From Streptosporangium canum (GTDB lineage: Bacteria; Actinomycetota; Actinomycetes; Streptosporangiales; Streptosporangiaceae), in NCBI RefSeq assembly GCF_900113865.1, contig NZ_FOQY01000039.1:1-64000 (forward strand): a DNA stretch of 64,000 bases, in the 5' to 3' direction. Below the pieces are notes generated by a model. That model did not search any database. It saw only the letters and a program-made list of their open reading frames with translations, and was not told the origin of the DNA. Position 1 is the first letter of the stretch. Each line of letters begins with the position of its first letter. Shown piece by piece: positions 62,341 to 64,000 of this stretch. Made by a program: the position numbers and the translations under genes.

Positions 62341-62682
62341 TCACCGGACCGGCGGATCGCTCGCCCCGGCCGCGTCACCGGACCGGCGGATCAGCAGATG
62401 CCGGTCGAACCGGAGCAGGCGGAGGAGCCGGAGGACCAGATCGGAGGGGTTTCGGATGACCATCACACCACCCCGGCCGCACACGTGCCCGTCCGCCCAG
62501 AGCAAGGTCCTGGCGCCCGCGCAGTCGAGGAAACCCACGTGGGCCAGGTCGAGCACCAGATGCGCGGCGGTATGCCCGGCCATGACACGTCGCAGCTCGG
62601 GGCCGGTGACGGCATCGAGATCGCCGTATACGGAGATCTCCGCCCTGTCGTCGCCGACTGCCTGCGATATGACCGTGATCAG
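62341..62682 (-). CDS. STAS domain protein with an apparent CTG start
   Basis: A 113-residue STAS (anti-sigma factor antagonist) protein. The fold is visible: TVISQAVGDDRAEISVYGDL, then HLVLDLAHVGFLDCAGARTL and MVIRNPSDLVLRLL. The regulatory site is DCAG where phosphorylated antagonists have DSSG, so it is probably not controlled by phosphorylation of that Ser. The first strands lie upstream of the only in-frame ATG (62583), and there is no ATG, GTG or TTG between. CTG at 62680-62682 overlaps the stop of the upstream gene (CTGA), so a coupled non-standard start is likely. Confidence 0.72.
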   Translation of the reverse strand: MITVISQAVGDDRAEISVYGDLDAVTGPELRRVMAGHTAAHLVLDLAHVGFLDCAGARTLLWADGHVCGRGGVMVIRNPSDLVLRLLRLLRFDRHLLIRRSGDAAGASDPPVR

Positions 62683-63386
62683 CGTAATTCGCCGGCCCCC
62701 TCGCCGAGCACCTCGGCCGCGAGGTCGGCGACCCGGCGGCGGCTGTCCCGGGCCTGCTTGCGCAGCCCGGTAAACGCCTGGGCGGCGGTGAGATCGTGTT
62801 TGCCCATCAGGTAGCCGACGGCCCGCTCGATGATCACCCGATAGTCGAGGGCGTACTGGAGCTGATCGGCCAGGGCGCTCTTCTCCTCGGCCGCCATCGC
62901 CGCGGTGAGCAGTTGCTCGATCACGTCGGCATAGGCGTAGAGGGCCTGGATATCCGACTCATCCCAGTCGTAGGGCTCGGACTGGTAGACGTTCAAGGTG
63001 CCCACCGGGTCGCCGCCAAGCCGTACCGGCACTCCGGCGACCGCCCGCACCTCGGGGTGGAGCCGGTCGGCGAGCTTCGGCCAGCGCGGGTCCGCATGCA
63101 CGTCGGACGAGGTCACCGCGGCGTTCTCTTCGTAGGCGGACACACACGGGCCCTGGCCGAGATGGAGCTGGGCCCCCTCAAGGCTGCGGCCCCGGTCGTC
63201 GGTGGCGACCAAGTAGCGCAGATCCTTGCCCTCCTCCGCAAACATCAGACCCGCACCCGAATAGCCGAAAAGCGTGTCCACGACATCCACGGCCCGCTCA
63301 AGCTGATGGACTATGCCTGTCGCGGGCGAGGTCGTCTGGAGCCGTCTCAGGCTGGCGACCAGGGCTTCCGGGTCAATGTGCGTCAT
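62679..63386 (-). CDS. GAF and ANTAR domain RNA-binding antiterminator
   Basis: A 235-residue regulator. Residues about 15-165 are a GAF domain with LGQGPCVSAYEENAAVTSSD; residues about 175-230 an ANTAR RNA-binding domain, LQYALDYRVIIERAVGYLMG then KHDLTAAQAFTGLRKQARDS. ANTAR proteins bind two-hexaloop RNA hairpins and prevent transcription termination. The GAF domain probably senses a small ligand or redox state. It overlaps the STAS gene at its 3' end (four bases). Confidence 0.92.
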   Translation of the reverse strand: MTHIDPEALVASLRRLQTTSPATGIVHQLERAVDVVDTLFGYSGAGLMFAEEGKDLRYLVATDDRGRSLEGAQLHLGQGPCVSAYEENAAVTSSDVHADPRWPKLADRLHPEVRAVAGVPVRLGGDPVGTLNVYQSEPYDWDESDIQALYAYADVIEQLLTAAMAAEEKSALADQLQYALDYRVIIERAVGYLMGKHDLTAAQAFTGLRKQARDSRRRVADLAAEVLGEGAGELR

Positions 63387-63456
63387 ATGTGTGGCGCCTT
63401 TCAGCGTCGACCTGGTTACTTGACTTGCTCACTACGACTGCCCAGGAATAGAGGTC

Positions 63457-63702
63457 TTATGGGTGAGGTTCCGCAGGACCGTCGCCATGAGCTCGCCGAG
63501 GCGTTCTCCCGCCCGGAGTTTCCCGGACCGCCATTTCCCGCGCCGGTTCCAGCCGCCGGCCGTCGTCGTCGGAACCGGCGACCGCGCGCGACCGGTCGTG
63601 GTCGCCGATCGACATCAGGGCCACGCCGCCGGCCCCGGGCGTGTCCGCGAAGACGCCCGGAATACGGTCGACGAGCTGGGGGAATTCGACACCTTGGGCC
63701 AT
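63457..63702 (-). CDS. Small hypothetical protein
   Basis: An 81-residue possible protein starting MAQGVEFPQLVDRIPGVFAD, with a Gly-rich middle and a very Arg/Pro-rich hydrophilic tail. GGAGAAAG precedes the ATG. The first 35 residues look natural; the second half resembles GC-rich non-coding DNA, so the gene may be truncated or frameshifted. Confidence 0.4.
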   Translation of the reverse strand: MAQGVEFPQLVDRIPGVFADTPGAGGVALMSIGDHDRSRAVAGSDDDGRRLEPAREMAVRETPGGRTPRRAHGDGPAEPHP

Positions 63703-63887
63703 GAGAGGCTTTCTCCGCGTTGAGGTAGATCCGCGGACGCAAGGCGGAATGAACTGCAGCCTAAAGACTAGTGGTGTGCGACGACTCCGGCCAAGCGGTT
63801 CCCGATCCTGCTTATCGCGCTATGGCCGCACATTGCCGTCAATAGATCGTTAAGCGTTTCGCAAACTGGGCGCGACAAGGTAGGGAC

Positions 63888-64000
63888 ATGAGCATCTTGT
63901 CACGTTCCGTCATCGTCCGTCGGCGTCGCACTCTGGTGCATGTCGTGCTCCGCGATATGGCGGAGACCGGCAACACCACGGTACCGCCCTGGTGGGAGTC
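63888..64000 (+). CDS. Start of a gene cut by the window end
   Basis: An ATG at 63888 with AAGGTAGGG upstream opens a frame to the end of the window: MSILSRSVIVRRRRTLVHVV then LRDMAETGNTTVPPWW. The basic start followed by helix suggests a real gene, but 37 residues are too few to name a family. Confidence 0.45.
   Translation, partial: MSILSRSVIVRRRRTLVHVVLRDMAETGNTTVPPWWE

Overview
The window is high-G+C DNA with GTG starts, GTGA/ATGA gene overlaps and leaderless-looking transcripts. Actinomycete marker genes are present: bldC, a DUF3073 gene beside purM, valine dehydrogenase, separate purS/purQ/purL, and a GAF-ANTAR regulator. Together these point to a filamentous actinobacterium. Protein style suggests Streptosporangiaceae or a close family, but the family is inference; no search was run.

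Layout. 0-0.6 kb: 5' end of a 16S rRNA gene on the minus strand with its leader and promoter. 0.6-16.6 kb: mostly metabolism and transport (prolyl oligopeptidase, aldo/keto reductase, flippase-like membrane protein, secreted M28 peptidase, molybdopterin oxidoreductase, acyl-CoA dehydrogenase), plus an SMR guanidinium exporter behind a very recognisable guanidine-III riboswitch. 16.6-22.1 kb: a class D beta-lactamase, then a four-gene NrtR locus: NrtR, a J-domain/pseudokinase protein, a VWA-like protein and a divergent adenylosuccinate synthetase paralogue, with matching operators over two promoters. 22.1-24.6 kb: a decayed island with IS5-like transposase pieces, a tyrosine recombinase remnant and an HxlR regulator/hydrolase pair. 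24.6-28.1 kb: an ABC exporter between two Cys/Arg/Gly/Trp-rich small proteins. 28.1-31.7 kb: branched-chain 2-oxoacid dehydrogenase (E2, E1beta, E1alpha). 32.0-36.1 kb: purS, an HATPase protein, purQ, purL. 36.5-47.1 kb: membrane nucleotide cyclase plus Crp-like regulator, two drug-type MFS transporters (one with divergent TetR), an MTHFR-like enzyme and a PhoX-family protein. 47.2-55.7 kb: SCP-2-like protein, DUF4190 protein, purF, purM, DUF3073, valine dehydrogenase, a conserved hypothetical and bldC. 55.9-64 kb: TetR and LacI regulators, amidase, GH20 hexosaminidase, CopZ with a copper operator, pyrD, and a STAS/GAF-ANTAR pair.

How the genes work together. Purine synthesis is split over purSQL and purFM. 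The bkd genes and valine dehydrogenase both belong to branched-chain amino acid breakdown. The cyclase and Crp protein form a likely cyclic-nucleotide signalling pair. The best candidates for something undescribed are the NrtR four-gene locus and the Gly/Trp-rich peptide/ABC exporter locus. A third theme is GC-rich tandem repeats at gene 3' ends; in three cases the duplicated unit includes the stop codon of the gene.
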